From positions 19,813 through 83,812 of the forward strand of contig JABZFM010000024.1 of the NCBI GenBank assembly GCA_014237465.1: a stretch of 64,000 bases of DNA. The letters run 5' to 3'. How positions within the stretch are numbered: position 1 is the stretch's first letter; each line of letters begins with the position of its first letter. Below are positions 15,990 to 23,626 of the stretch, in pieces. The position numbers and the translations under genes are program-made. The notes beneath the pieces are model-generated. The model did not search any database and had not been told where the DNA came from. It saw nothing but the letters and a program-made list of their open reading frames with translations. The DNA comes from Desulfobacteraceae bacterium (lineage in GTDB: Bacteria > Desulfobacterota > Desulfobacteria > Desulfobacterales > Desulfosalsimonadaceae).

Positions 15990-17483
15990 TTACCCCCCTT
16001 GCCGCCAGTTCCCCAAAGTCTGCCAAGGCGTCGGAATTGCATCTTCTGCTGAAGCCACTCTCTTCGCCTTTCGGTTGCTGCACATTTCATCAACAACAAA
16101 GGCGATCCGGGCAAGGTCGGCATCGGACATGTCCGGCTTCCAGTCTGAAAAATGGGTTTCAATAAAATCCGTAAAGACTTCACCTTGGACAAAGGGCTCT
16201 GATTGTAAGACGTCAATTAAAAAATCAATGGGCGTTTTGACCCCCAGCACAATATAACTCTTTAATGCCTTTATCATTTTATTAATGGCGTGTTCCCGGG
16301 TTTGGGCGTGAACAATCAGTTTTGAAAGGATCGGATCATAATCCACCGGCACCTCAAAACCGGAATATACCCCGCAGTCATTGCGAATACCCGGTCCGGT
16401 GGGTTCCTTCAGAAATGTTATTGTCCCGGGTGACGGGAAAAAGTCGTTTTCCGGATCTTCGGCATAAATCCGGCATTCAATGGAATGGCCGCGGCCTGCA
16501 ATATCCTCCTGCGAAATTGTCAGTTCTTGCCCGTAAGCGATCTCCAGTTGTAGTCGGACCAGATCAACCCCGGTGATCATTTCCGTTACCGGGTGCTCCA
16601 CCTGGAGACGGGTATTGACCTCCAGAAAATAAAAATTGTTGTTTTCATCCAGCAAAAATTCAACGGTTCCCGCGTTTACATATCCCGAGGCTCGGGCAGC
16701 CGTTACCGCTGCCTTGCCCATTTCCTCCCTGAGCGCCGGGGTCAGCACCGAAGACGGGGTTTCTTCAATGATCTTCTGGTGCCTTCTTTGCACCGAGCAC
16801 TCCCTTTCAAGCAGATGAATGGTATTTCCAAACTTATCCGCAAGTACCTGAAACTCGATATGGCGGGCTTTTGTGAAAAACTTTTCCAGATAGATTTCAC
16901 CGTTGCCGAATGCATTGACTGCTTCCCGGGAGGCCGCGCTGCAGGCATCGGCCATCTCTTCAGATGAATTAACGATCCGAATTCCCTTTCCACCGCCGCC
17001 GGCCGTGGCTTTAATGAGCACCGGGTAGCCCACCTTTTCGGCTTCGACGATCATGACATCTGCGTCTGCTTCCGTACTGGTCAGCCCGGGTGTAACCGGA
17101 ACTCCGCTGTTCACCATAATTTTTCTGGACGTTATTTTATCCCCTAAATCCTTAATTACCTTTGCCGGAGGACCGATAAAAACAACGCTCTGCTGTTCAC
17201 ATTTTTCAACAAACTCGCTGTTTTCAGCAAGAAAACCGTAACCCGGATGAATGGCTTCCGCGCCGGTCGTTTTTGCGGCGTCGATGATTTTATCCATATG
17301 GAGATAACTTTGGGACGGTTCGGAAGGCCCCAGGTAAACCGCTTCATCGGCGGCAAGAACATGCATTGCTTTTTTATCCGCATCCGAATAAACCGCCACT
17401 GTTTTAACACCCATATCCCGGCATGTATTGATCACCCGAAGTGCGATTTCACCTCTGTTTGCGACGAGTATTTTTTTAAACAT
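15990..17483 (-). CDS. Acyl-CoA carboxylase, biotin carboxylase subunit
   Basis: 497 aa from ATG at 17483 (MFKKILVANRGEIA) with GGAA just upstream; a TTG two codons earlier is unlikely. This ATP-grasp enzyme carboxylates biotin. Visible are the N-terminal ILVANRGEIA, the glycine-rich ATP loop KATAGGGGKGI near 157, the FLEVNTRLQVEHPVTE active-site strand near 285 and the C-terminal biotin-carboxylase domain. It is a stand-alone BC subunit, so with the carrier and carboxyltransferase genes the enzyme is a three-gene acyl-CoA carboxylase of propionyl/methylcrotonyl/geranyl type. Confidence 0.95.
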   Translation of the reverse strand: MFKKILVANRGEIALRVINTCRDMGVKTVAVYSDADKKAMHVLAADEAVYLGPSEPSQSYLHMDKIIDAAKTTGAEAIHPGYGFLAENSEFVEKCEQQSVVFIGPPAKVIKDLGDKITSRKIMVNSGVPVTPGLTSTEADADVMIVEAEKVGYPVLIKATAGGGGKGIRIVNSSEEMADACSAASREAVNAFGNGEIYLEKFFTKARHIEFQVLADKFGNTIHLLERECSVQRRHQKIIEETPSSVLTPALREEMGKAAVTAARASGYVNAGTVEFLLDENNNFYFLEVNTRLQVEHPVTEMITGVDLVRLQLEIAYGQELTISQEDIAGRGHSIECRIYAEDPENDFFPSPGTITFLKEPTGPGIRNDCGVYSGFEVPVDYDPILSKLIVHAQTREHAINKMIKALKSYIVLGVKTPIDFLIDVLQSEPFVQGEVFTDFIETHFSDWKPDMSDADLARIAFVVDEMCSNRKAKRVASAEDAIPTPWQTLGNWRQGG

Positions 17484-17522
17484 TTTCAATTTCCTTGATA
17501 AGCCTTAAAAAAAAGCAGCTTC

Positions 17523-17660
17523 AGATGACAAAAAAAAATGTTTCACCAACCTTATAAAACTGGCAAGGCGCACAGATTCTGAGGAATGAGGCGTAGTAAG
17601 CTGCTCCGCAGTGACGAAGAATTTGTGCAACACAGAATTTGAACATTTTACGAAGCCATC
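17523..17660 (+). repeat. CAAGGC/AACGCAG hairpin element 4
   Basis: CAAGGC at 17564 and AACACAG at 17629 (one change from AACGCAG) enclose an inner stem beginning GCACAGATTCT and ending AGAATTTGTGC, with GATGAC and GCCATC at the outer ends. It lies directly after the carboxyltransferase stop and is nearly the same as element 3. That places one element on each side of the biotin-carboxylase, carrier and hydratase genes. Confidence 0.83.
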
Positions 17661-17662
17661 TT

Positions 17663-19279
17663 TTACATGCGGAAGACGCCGAAACCATACTCATCATCCC
17701 TGATCGGGGCGTTGAGCGACGCTGATATGGCAAGCCCCAAAATATCTCTTGTCTTTGCCGGATCGATAATGCCGTCATCCCATAGCTGGGATGTCGCATA
17801 ATAAGCGTTGCCTTCCTTTTGTGCGTTTTCAATGACCGGTCCCTTGATAAACTCAACCTCCTCTTTTGTTAGCGGCGCCTGGCCAAGTCTTGCCCGCTGG
17901 TTGTTGGTGATGGTCTCAAGAACACCGGCCGCCTGTTCGCCGCCCATGACGCCGATCTGGGCATTGGGCCACATCCACATGAATCTCGGTGAATAAGCCC
18001 TGCCGCACATGGCGTAGTTTCCGGCCCCGAAAGACGCGCCCACCACAACGGTAAACTTGGGAACTGACGCAGTTGAGACGGCATTCACCATTTTATGCCC
18101 ATCTTTGGTAATCCCGCCGCGTTCATACTGGCTGCCAACGATAAATCCGTTGATATTCTGGAGGAACAAAAGCGGAATTTTTCGCTTGTCGCACAGCTGA
18201 ATAAACTGGGTGGCTTTTTTGGCACTGTCTGAAAATAAAATCCCGTTGTTGGCCAAAATGCCCACCGGATACCCGTGAATATGGGCCCACCCGGTCACCA
18301 GGGTCGAACCAAACATTTCCTTGAATTCCAAAAACTTGCTCCCATCCACAATGCGGGCAATCACTTCCCGGCAGTCATAGGGTTTAGACAGATCCGGGCT
18401 CACGATCCCATACAATTGCATTGGATCATAAAGGGGTGGTTCCGGTTCCGCCATGGTGAGCTTTGATTTTTCGGTTGCCGGCAGATTTTTGACAATACTC
18501 CGGACAATCTGGATGGCATGGGGGTCATCTTCCGCATAATAATCAGACACTCCGGAATCACTACAATGAAGTTCCGGCCCGCCCAACTCATTGGCGGTGA
18601 CTTCTTCTCCGGTAGCTGCCTTGACAAGGGGAGGGCCGCCCAAAAAAATAGCACCGTGTCCTTTTACATGAACAATATCATCACACATGGCAGCCCCATA
18701 CGCACCACCGGCCGTACAGAGGCCCATGACTGCAGCGATCTGGGGAATCCCCATCTTAGAGATCATGGCCTGATTATAAAATAACCGGCCGCCACCATTA
18801 ATATCCGGAAACATTTCCGACTGCAGGGGCAGATAACCACCGGCAGAGTCAATCAGAGAAACACTGGGCAGCCGGTTTTCCATAACAATGGCCTGACCGC
18901 GCAAGCCTTTTTTAGCACTCATGGGATAGGCAGCCCCACCCTTGATAGTGGCGTCATTTATGCCGATCATGCATTCACGGCCTTCAATCACCCCGATACC
19001 CATTACCAAGCCAGCCTTATGGATTTTGCCGTCATACATACCGCGGGCCGCCAGGGGCGCTATTTCAAGAAACGGTGTATTTTTATCCAGAAGCAGTTCC
19101 AGCTTCTTTTTTGCCGGAATTTTTTCGGATTCTTTCTGCCGGTCCAGGGCCTTTTGCGACCGCTGATTCATGGCAATGTCAAGCTCTTTGTTCAGGTCTT
19201 CAACAAGGGCTGACATATCCTTAAAATTTTTTTGATACTCCTCGGAATTGATATCTATCTTACTTTCAATGACTTCCAT
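17663..19279 (-). CDS. Acyl-CoA carboxylase, carboxyltransferase subunit
   Basis: 538 aa from ATG at 19279 (MEVIESKIDINSEEY) with GAGGA 8 nt upstream. It transfers the carboxyl group from biotin to acyl-CoA. The two crotonase-like halves are evident: MGLCTAGGAYGAAMCDD near 190 and VVVGASFGAGNYAMCGRAYSPRFMW near 430 hold the two oxyanion holes. It resembles methylcrotonyl/geranyl-CoA carboxylase beta chains more than acetyl-CoA carboxylase. It is the first enzyme gene after the TetR regulator of this cluster. Element 4 follows its stop codon. Confidence 0.94.
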   Translation of the reverse strand: MEVIESKIDINSEEYQKNFKDMSALVEDLNKELDIAMNQRSQKALDRQKESEKIPAKKKLELLLDKNTPFLEIAPLAARGMYDGKIHKAGLVMGIGVIEGRECMIGINDATIKGGAAYPMSAKKGLRGQAIVMENRLPSVSLIDSAGGYLPLQSEMFPDINGGGRLFYNQAMISKMGIPQIAAVMGLCTAGGAYGAAMCDDIVHVKGHGAIFLGGPPLVKAATGEEVTANELGGPELHCSDSGVSDYYAEDDPHAIQIVRSIVKNLPATEKSKLTMAEPEPPLYDPMQLYGIVSPDLSKPYDCREVIARIVDGSKFLEFKEMFGSTLVTGWAHIHGYPVGILANNGILFSDSAKKATQFIQLCDKRKIPLLFLQNINGFIVGSQYERGGITKDGHKMVNAVSTASVPKFTVVVGASFGAGNYAMCGRAYSPRFMWMWPNAQIGVMGGEQAAGVLETITNNQRARLGQAPLTKEEVEFIKGPVIENAQKEGNAYYATSQLWDDGIIDPAKTRDILGLAISASLNAPIRDDEYGFGVFRM

Positions 19280-19335
19280 GGTGTAGTTCCTCAATGTCGA
19301 TCAATTATTTTTAACCACAATACCTGAAACCCGAT

Positions 19336-19983
19336 TCAGGGCTCCTGCTCAACGTTCTTTTGAGAAAGCAACGGACAGTTGGGAGTCTCCGGCTTTTTTT
19401 GTATCAGCTTGAGACAAACTTCAAACATCGGCTCAAATGCATCCATGAGATTTTCCGGCTTTCCCCGCAGCAGCCAGTTAATGACGATATGTTCTAAGGA
19501 TCCGATCAGGGTAGCTCTCAAATAATAAGGATCAATATCGGCGTAGATCTCGCCGGATTCAACACCTTCCTTGAGGCAGCGGTCTACGATTTTCAGATAG
19601 TCGCGTATCTCTTTGTGTGCATCCGTATTGATGAATTTCCGGTTATGTTTGAGAATCAGTAATAAAACTGCCGTAAATTCAGGGTGCTCGCTGTAATATA
19701 TTAACTGCATATACAGGGTGGCATGCAGCTTATTCACCGCCCCCCGGATCAGCTTTAAATGGAACTCTATGTTTTCAAAGAGTTTTTGCATGTGTTCCCG
19801 GGGAATGGAAAACAACAGGTTCTCCTTGGTACTGAAATACTCGTACACAAATGCATCCGATGCGCCGGCCGCCTTTGCGATCTCTGAAATGGTCGCATCC
19901 TGAAAGCCTTTTTCGGAAAATATTTTGGTTGCTGCTTCCAGTATCTTACTTTTCCGGGCTTCTGTTTTTTCCGGACCTGTCAT
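19336..19983 (-). CDS. TetR-family transcriptional regulator
   Basis: 215 aa. The N-terminal helix-turn-helix reads ILEAATKIFSEKGFQDATISEIAKAAGASDAFVYEYF, the classic TetR layout. The ligand domain is typical of acyl-CoA-sensing members. It is the most upstream gene of the minus-strand carboxylase cluster (57 bp before the carboxyltransferase gene), so it most likely represses this operon and responds to an acyl-CoA. The promoter must lie in the very A/T-rich gap 19984-20320, where I could not define an operator. Confidence 0.92.
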   Translation of the reverse strand: MTGPEKTEARKSKILEAATKIFSEKGFQDATISEIAKAAGASDAFVYEYFSTKENLLFSIPREHMQKLFENIEFHLKLIRGAVNKLHATLYMQLIYYSEHPEFTAVLLLILKHNRKFINTDAHKEIRDYLKIVDRCLKEGVESGEIYADIDPYYLRATLIGSLEHIVINWLLRGKPENLMDAFEPMFEVCLKLIQKKPETPNCPLLSQKNVEQEP

Positions 19984-20320
19984 AAATGCTTCCTTGAAAA
20001 ATATTATTCAACAGCGATATCGCCTGACTCATTGAAATCGGTTTTAATTTATTAATAATAACATAATAATTTTAAATAATTAAAATTTAATAAAATAAAA
20101 TATGATTAAAATTTAAAGTAAAGCTTTTTTTTTGTCAATATTTTTTTTGTACCACTATTTTTTTTACTAAATAATAAATGTTATTCAATTATTATTTGTC
20201 AAATTTTAAAGTTATAGAAAATAACTTCTTTTTTTACTCCATTATCCGGTACTATAAATCTTTCATAAGCATCAGGCACAAAACTGGTTTTCATTATCCG
20301 TCCCAATCATCCTTATCAAA
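19984..20320. other. Very A/T-rich intergenic region between divergent transcripts
   Basis: Between 20030 and 20230 the sequence is almost pure A/T, with runs of AATAATAA and ATTAAAATTTAA. It separates the minus-strand TetR/carboxylase cluster from a plus-strand TPR gene and must contain the cluster's promoter. Short A/T palindromes are too numerous here to pick an operator. Confidence 0.6.
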
Positions 20321-20349
20321 TTGACAGCAAGCCCCCTTTGGCATATATT
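20321..20349 (+). promoter_or_regulatory. Sigma-70-type promoter of the TPR gene
   Basis: TTGACA at 20321-20326, a 17-bp spacer, then TATATT at 20344-20349: a near-consensus -35/-10 pair. It lies about 75 bp before the ATG at 20425. Confidence 0.7.
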
Positions 20350-20424
20350 TAAAATTATCAAACATATTAAAACATCAGCATATCATTTTTTAGTTTTTAA
20401 ATGGTTTCAATTCAGGAGGATTTC

Positions 20425-20925
20425 ATGAAAATATCTTTTTTTATTAAATTAACAGTTATATTTCTGACCATTTGCCTGGTGCCTGCGTCCGGATTTGGTG
20501 AAGACACCAATATTATTTTTAAACATGACAAGACCGGGGTGGCTGATGAAGTCAATAAAATGAAAGACTTTGATTTTGAGCTTCAGGAGCGGGAAAGAGA
20601 CCGAATGAAACAGTGGAACATTGAAGACTCCACTGATGCCATGAATGTGGGTGATGTGTATTATGAAAAGGGTGAAACTGAAGATGCAATTTTATTCTAT
20701 CAAATTGCCATCAAAATCGATCCGTCCAACGAAAACGCCCACGAAAAATACATCACTGCCAGACAGATTGAAAAAGCGGAAGCCAGCACACACTACCATC
20801 AGGCCATGGAGTATTATCGGAAAGGGATGAAGGAAAAAGCAATTGATGAGTTAATCGCTGAAATTAAAGAAAACCCGGACAATGAAGAGGCCCGCGTTAA
20901 GCTTAACGAGATTGAGAGTCAATGA
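20425..20925 (+). CDS. Secreted TPR-repeat protein
   Basis: 166 aa from the ATG at 20425 (MKISFFIKLTVIFL), which has GGAGG 6 nt upstream; an ATG eight codons earlier lacks one. A signal peptide of about 28 residues ends near PASGFGED. The mature part has a charged helix, then two TPR units (DAMNVGDVYYEKGETEDAIL; SNENAHEKY) and a third pair near the C-terminus (AMEYYRKGMKEKAIDELIA). TPR proteins are scaffolds, and no partner is suggested by the neighbours. It is a single-gene unit followed directly by hairpin element 5. Confidence 0.82.
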   Translation: MKISFFIKLTVIFLTICLVPASGFGEDTNIIFKHDKTGVADEVNKMKDFDFELQERERDRMKQWNIEDSTDAMNVGDVYYEKGETEDAILFYQIAIKIDPSNENAHEKYITARQIEKAEASTHYHQAMEYYRKGMKEKAIDELIAEIKENPDNEEARVKLNEIESQ

Positions 20926-21062
20926 TGGCTTCGTAAAAAGTCCAACTTCTGCGTTGCGCTGCATCCTTCGTTTCTTCATGGTACGATAAGCACAAATCAT
21001 CACTCAGGATTTGCGCGCCTTGCCAATTGTATATGAATGGTGAAGCTTTTTTCTTTGCCATC
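20924..21062 (-). repeat. CAAGGC/AACGCAG hairpin element 5 (reverse orientation)
   Basis: Ends GATGGC at 20924 and GCCATC at 21057. On the minus strand GCCTTG (21017-21022) reads CAAGGC and CTGCGTT (20949-20955) reads AACGCAG. The inner stem base is GCGC with ATCCT/AGGAT further in. Its first bases overlap the stop codon of the TPR gene. Confidence 0.8.
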
Positions 21063-21104
21063 CGAATCTGACTTTTTACGAGAGAGTCAATAAAATTCGT
21101 TTTT

Positions 21105-22064
21105 TTAATCGCCAGACTGCCGGACGGGCTGCCTGCTTGACAAGTAAAAGGACTTTTTAAGCGCATCGCCCGGCTGTTTTTTCCATCGCCGGTGCATCCA
21201 GACCCATTGTTCCGGATGCCGCCGGATCATTTGTTCGCATACGTCTGAACACTTTTGGGTAAAGGTTATAATATCTTTCCCCTTATCACCGGTGTCGATA
21301 TAATATATGGGTTCAAATGATTCTATTTCATAGGTTAGATCTTTTTTTAAATGCATTGCCATGGGAATGAGGGGAACATCCAGCAATCCGGCAAGTGCGG
21401 CAGGACCAATGGGCGTATGCGCTTTGGTGCCGAAAAAATCGACAAAAACGCCTTTGGCCCGGGTATCCTGATCTATCAGTAATGCCACCGGAAAACCGTC
21501 TTTTATTGCTTTAATGATCCCACGGGTTGCATTGCCCCTTTCGATATTGATATAACCGGCAGCATTTCTCGTATCAACCATGAGCTTATTGAGCCTGGGA
21601 TTTGATAAAGCAGCCCCAACCACATGCGGCTGAAATTTCTTCTGAGCCACCCAGGCGCCCATTAACTCCCAGTTCCCAAAATGACCGGTCAGCAGCAGAA
21701 ACCCTTTCTCGTCATTATACGCCTTTTCCAGGTGATGTAAATTTTTCGTCGTAATATACCGGTCAATACCGTTTTTAATATGAATTGGTATTCTTATGGC
21801 GTCCACACCGGTGGTTCCAAAATGAAAAAACACGCCACGAGCGATCCGCCTGATTTCTTTTTCGGATTTTTCATCACCAAACGCCATGGTTAAATGGCGT
21901 ATTGCATTTTCACGATGTTCTTTTGCAAGTACATAGAAAACCAGTGCAAACGCCCTTCCCAAAAAAATTCCGGTACGTCGCGGAATCACCCGAAAAAAAG
22001 CAAACACTGAGACAACAGTGAAATACGCGATATTATGCCTGATAGATTTCTTTAGTTTCATCAT
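21105..22064 (-). CDS. Lipid A biosynthesis acyltransferase (LpxL/HtrB type)
   Basis: 319 aa. An N-terminal membrane segment (HNIAYFTVVSVFAFFRVI) precedes the acyltransferase domain, with the catalytic H-x4-E in LLTGHFGNWELMGAW near 120 and ALLIDQDTRAKGVFVDFFG near 190. It transfers a secondary acyl chain to the Kdo-lipid A precursor at the inner membrane, and so indicates a Gram-negative envelope. It stands alone between intergenic repeats. Confidence 0.92.
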   Translation of the reverse strand: MMKLKKSIRHNIAYFTVVSVFAFFRVIPRRTGIFLGRAFALVFYVLAKEHRENAIRHLTMAFGDEKSEKEIRRIARGVFFHFGTTGVDAIRIPIHIKNGIDRYITTKNLHHLEKAYNDEKGFLLLTGHFGNWELMGAWVAQKKFQPHVVGAALSNPRLNKLMVDTRNAAGYINIERGNATRGIIKAIKDGFPVALLIDQDTRAKGVFVDFFGTKAHTPIGPAALAGLLDVPLIPMAMHLKKDLTYEIESFEPIYYIDTGDKGKDIITFTQKCSDVCEQMIRRHPEQWVWMHRRWKKQPGDALKKSFYLSSRQPVRQSGD

Positions 22065-22105
22065 CTACTCGAAAAAAAACCATGAACAGGAGTATCAATA
22101 ATTAA

Positions 22106-22243
22106 TTAAAAATGAAGAATCACGATCGGAACCGCCATCAGCACGGCGGACCCAATGCCCAGTCCGGCATGACCGTCATCGTCATTGCTGTTAGCATCAA
22201 CGGCAGTCGCCACAAACCCGGCGGTCGCCAGTGTCGCCAGCAC
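22106..22243 (-). CDS. Possible 45-aa membrane protein or gene remnant
   Basis: From a GTG at 22243 to TAA at 22106 the minus strand encodes 45 residues. VLATLATAGFVATAVDA looks like a signal-peptide core, DANSNDDDGHAG is an acidic loop, and GIGSAVLMAVPIVILHF is a membrane segment. The codons just before the GTG (AAG GTT TTT TCT) look like the usual MKKVFS start with the ATG lost, and an in-frame stop lies before them. It may be a decayed small gene or one using the GTG. There is no clear ribosome site. Confidence 0.35.
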   Translation of the reverse strand: MLATLATAGFVATAVDANSNDDDGHAGLGIGSAVLMAVPIVILHF

Positions 22244-22332
22244 AGAAAAAACCTTTTATTTAATATAATTTAAAAAACATAATCGCAATATGAAAAAGGC
22301 TTGACTTTAACCCCATTACATTTTAAATAAAC

Positions 22333-22353
22333 AAATAAACAAATTGTTCATTT
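22333..22353. promoter_or_regulatory. Palindrome at the TetR gene, probable autoregulatory operator
   Basis: AAATAAACAA, one base, TTGTTCATTT: 10-bp arms with one mismatch, 18 bp before the TetR start codon. The half-site TTGTTCAT resembles the ATCGTTCAT half-site of the perfect palindrome at 23076, which suggests one regulator binds both. Confidence 0.6.
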
Positions 22354-22370
22354 ATTTAAAAAGAGATGCC

Positions 22371-22961
22371 ATGAAACCCAGAGAAGACATTGAAACCATC
22401 TATCAGGTTGCCCTGTCCGCATTTTCGGAATTCGGATACCGGAAAACAACTATGGATGATGTTGCCGGCCGCCTGAATATGACCAAGGGGAACCTGTATC
22501 TGTACGTAAAAAACAAAAAAGACCTGTATCGTAAAACCATTTCCCATGCCCTCATGAAGTGGCAGTCAAAGGTTTTGGAAGCAGTTGATAACGAAGCAGA
22601 TGTTAAGAAAAAATTCTCAATCATGTGCTTTAAAGCCGTTGAATACCTGTCCGAAGATCTTCAGCTCCGGCAGGTTCTAATCCGTGACCCGGATATTTTT
22701 CCCATGTTTCCGTCAAAAGATCCCTTTTATGACATTAACAGAAATTCGGTGGAACTGATTAAAGCGATTTTAAAACAGGGAATTGCTGAAAAGGTCTTTC
22801 GGGACATCGACCCGGACCGTGTGTCGGAAGTTGTTTTTATGGTCTATAAAATGTTTATCATCCGTATGTATATTAAAACAGAAGACAAACTGATCCATGA
22901 AATGTTTGAGGACACGGTGGATCTGTTTGCTCATGGATTGTTTGTGAATGAATGGGTTTAG
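22371..22961 (+). CDS. TetR-family transcriptional regulator
   Basis: 196 aa from ATG at 22371 (MKPREDIETIYQVAL); an ATG nine codons upstream has no ribosome site and overlaps the putative operator. The helix-turn-helix TTMDDVAGRLNMTKGNLYLYVKNKKDL is at about residues 27-54. It is followed by SCP2-like and M24 peptidase genes behind a perfect palindrome, its likely target. Three direct TGGAAGG repeats (22963-22983) follow its stop codon. Confidence 0.92.
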   Translation: MKPREDIETIYQVALSAFSEFGYRKTTMDDVAGRLNMTKGNLYLYVKNKKDLYRKTISHALMKWQSKVLEAVDNEADVKKKFSIMCFKAVEYLSEDLQLRQVLIRDPDIFPMFPSKDPFYDINRNSVELIKAILKQGIAEKVFRDIDPDRVSEVVFMVYKMFIIRMYIKTEDKLIHEMFEDTVDLFAHGLFVNEWV

Positions 22962-22962
22962 A

Positions 22963-22983
22963 TGGAAGGTGGAAGGTGGAAGG
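22963..22983 (+). repeat. Short tandem repeat, three TGGAAGG units
   Basis: Three perfect 7-bp units begin two bases after the TetR stop codon. They may be prone to slippage. No coding role. Confidence 0.7.
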
Positions 22984-23075
22984 CGGAAGAAAAAATCATC
23001 CACTTCAATGATTTAAAAATTTTCCGTTGTTTTTACCCTTTGATCATAGGCTGATAACCCGATGATTGACAATAT

Positions 23076-23096
23076 ATGAACGATTACATCGTTCAT
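23076..23096. promoter_or_regulatory. Perfect 21-bp palindrome, probable TetR operator
   Basis: ATGAACGAT, three bases (TAC), ATCGTTCAT: nine-base arms match perfectly. A TTGACA hexamer sits at 23066-23071, so binding would overlap the promoter. The site is 35 bp before the SCP2-like gene and downstream of a TetR gene whose own promoter has a related half-site. Confidence 0.78.
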
Positions 23097-23130
23097 CCAA
23101 TTAACGTACATAATAACAAGGAGGACAACC

Positions 23131-23532
23131 ATGGCCGAAAAAGTCAAATACCTGAGCCCGGAATGGCGGGATGAGGCGGAACGGCGCCTGACAGCAGAAC
23201 TGCCGCCGGAAAAAATGAATTTCGTCACCTCATCCATGAGCAATATTTACCGGAATTGCCCGGATGGATCGGAAAAATATCTTTATTTCAAGTTTGTGGA
23301 CGGCAAATTTGCAGAAATGCTCATTGGCGAGGGGGAATCACCCAAACCGGAGTTTGCCATTACCGGTAATTATGAAACATTTGCCAAAATCACCCGCGGT
23401 GAACTCAACGCCCAGAAGGCGTTGATGACCTTAAAGCTCAAACTCAAGGGAAACATGGTCAAAGCGCTCCGGCTGGCATCCCTTGCCGACCGATTGAACA
23501 AAGTGTTGGCCACGATTCCCACTGATTATTAA
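23131..23532 (+). CDS. SCP2 sterol-carrier-domain protein
   Basis: 133 aa, essentially one SCP2 domain. The pattern YLYFKFVDGKFAEMLIGEG, then FAITGNYETFAKITRGELNAQKALMTLKLKLKGNMVKALRLASLADRL is characteristic: the hydrophobic tunnel binds fatty acyl or sterol-like ligands. AAGGAGGA precedes the ATG. Probably the first gene of a TetR-controlled unit with the M24 gene, 94 bp downstream. A lipid-ligand role fits an acyl-CoA-sensing TetR. Confidence 0.88.
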   Translation: MAEKVKYLSPEWRDEAERRLTAELPPEKMNFVTSSMSNIYRNCPDGSEKYLYFKFVDGKFAEMLIGEGESPKPEFAITGNYETFAKITRGELNAQKALMTLKLKLKGNMVKALRLASLADRLNKVLATIPTDY

Positions 23533-23626
23533 CAATGCCCGAACGGAAACCGCCACTTTTCCCAATTTCTGCGTTGGGAGAAAATTTTCAGGCTTTCATT
23601 CAGACATTTATAAAGGAGATAAAACC

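Noticed and set aside
15958..16083. N-terminal extension of the biotin carrier subunit
   Set aside because: It overlaps the biotin carboxylase gene in another frame; the GTG at 15957 with GGAG is the sensible start.
23540..23600. An eleventh CAAGGC/AACGCAG hairpin (CTGCGTT at about 23567)
   Set aside because: The matching CAAGGC strand and paired stems are absent; probably chance or a remnant.
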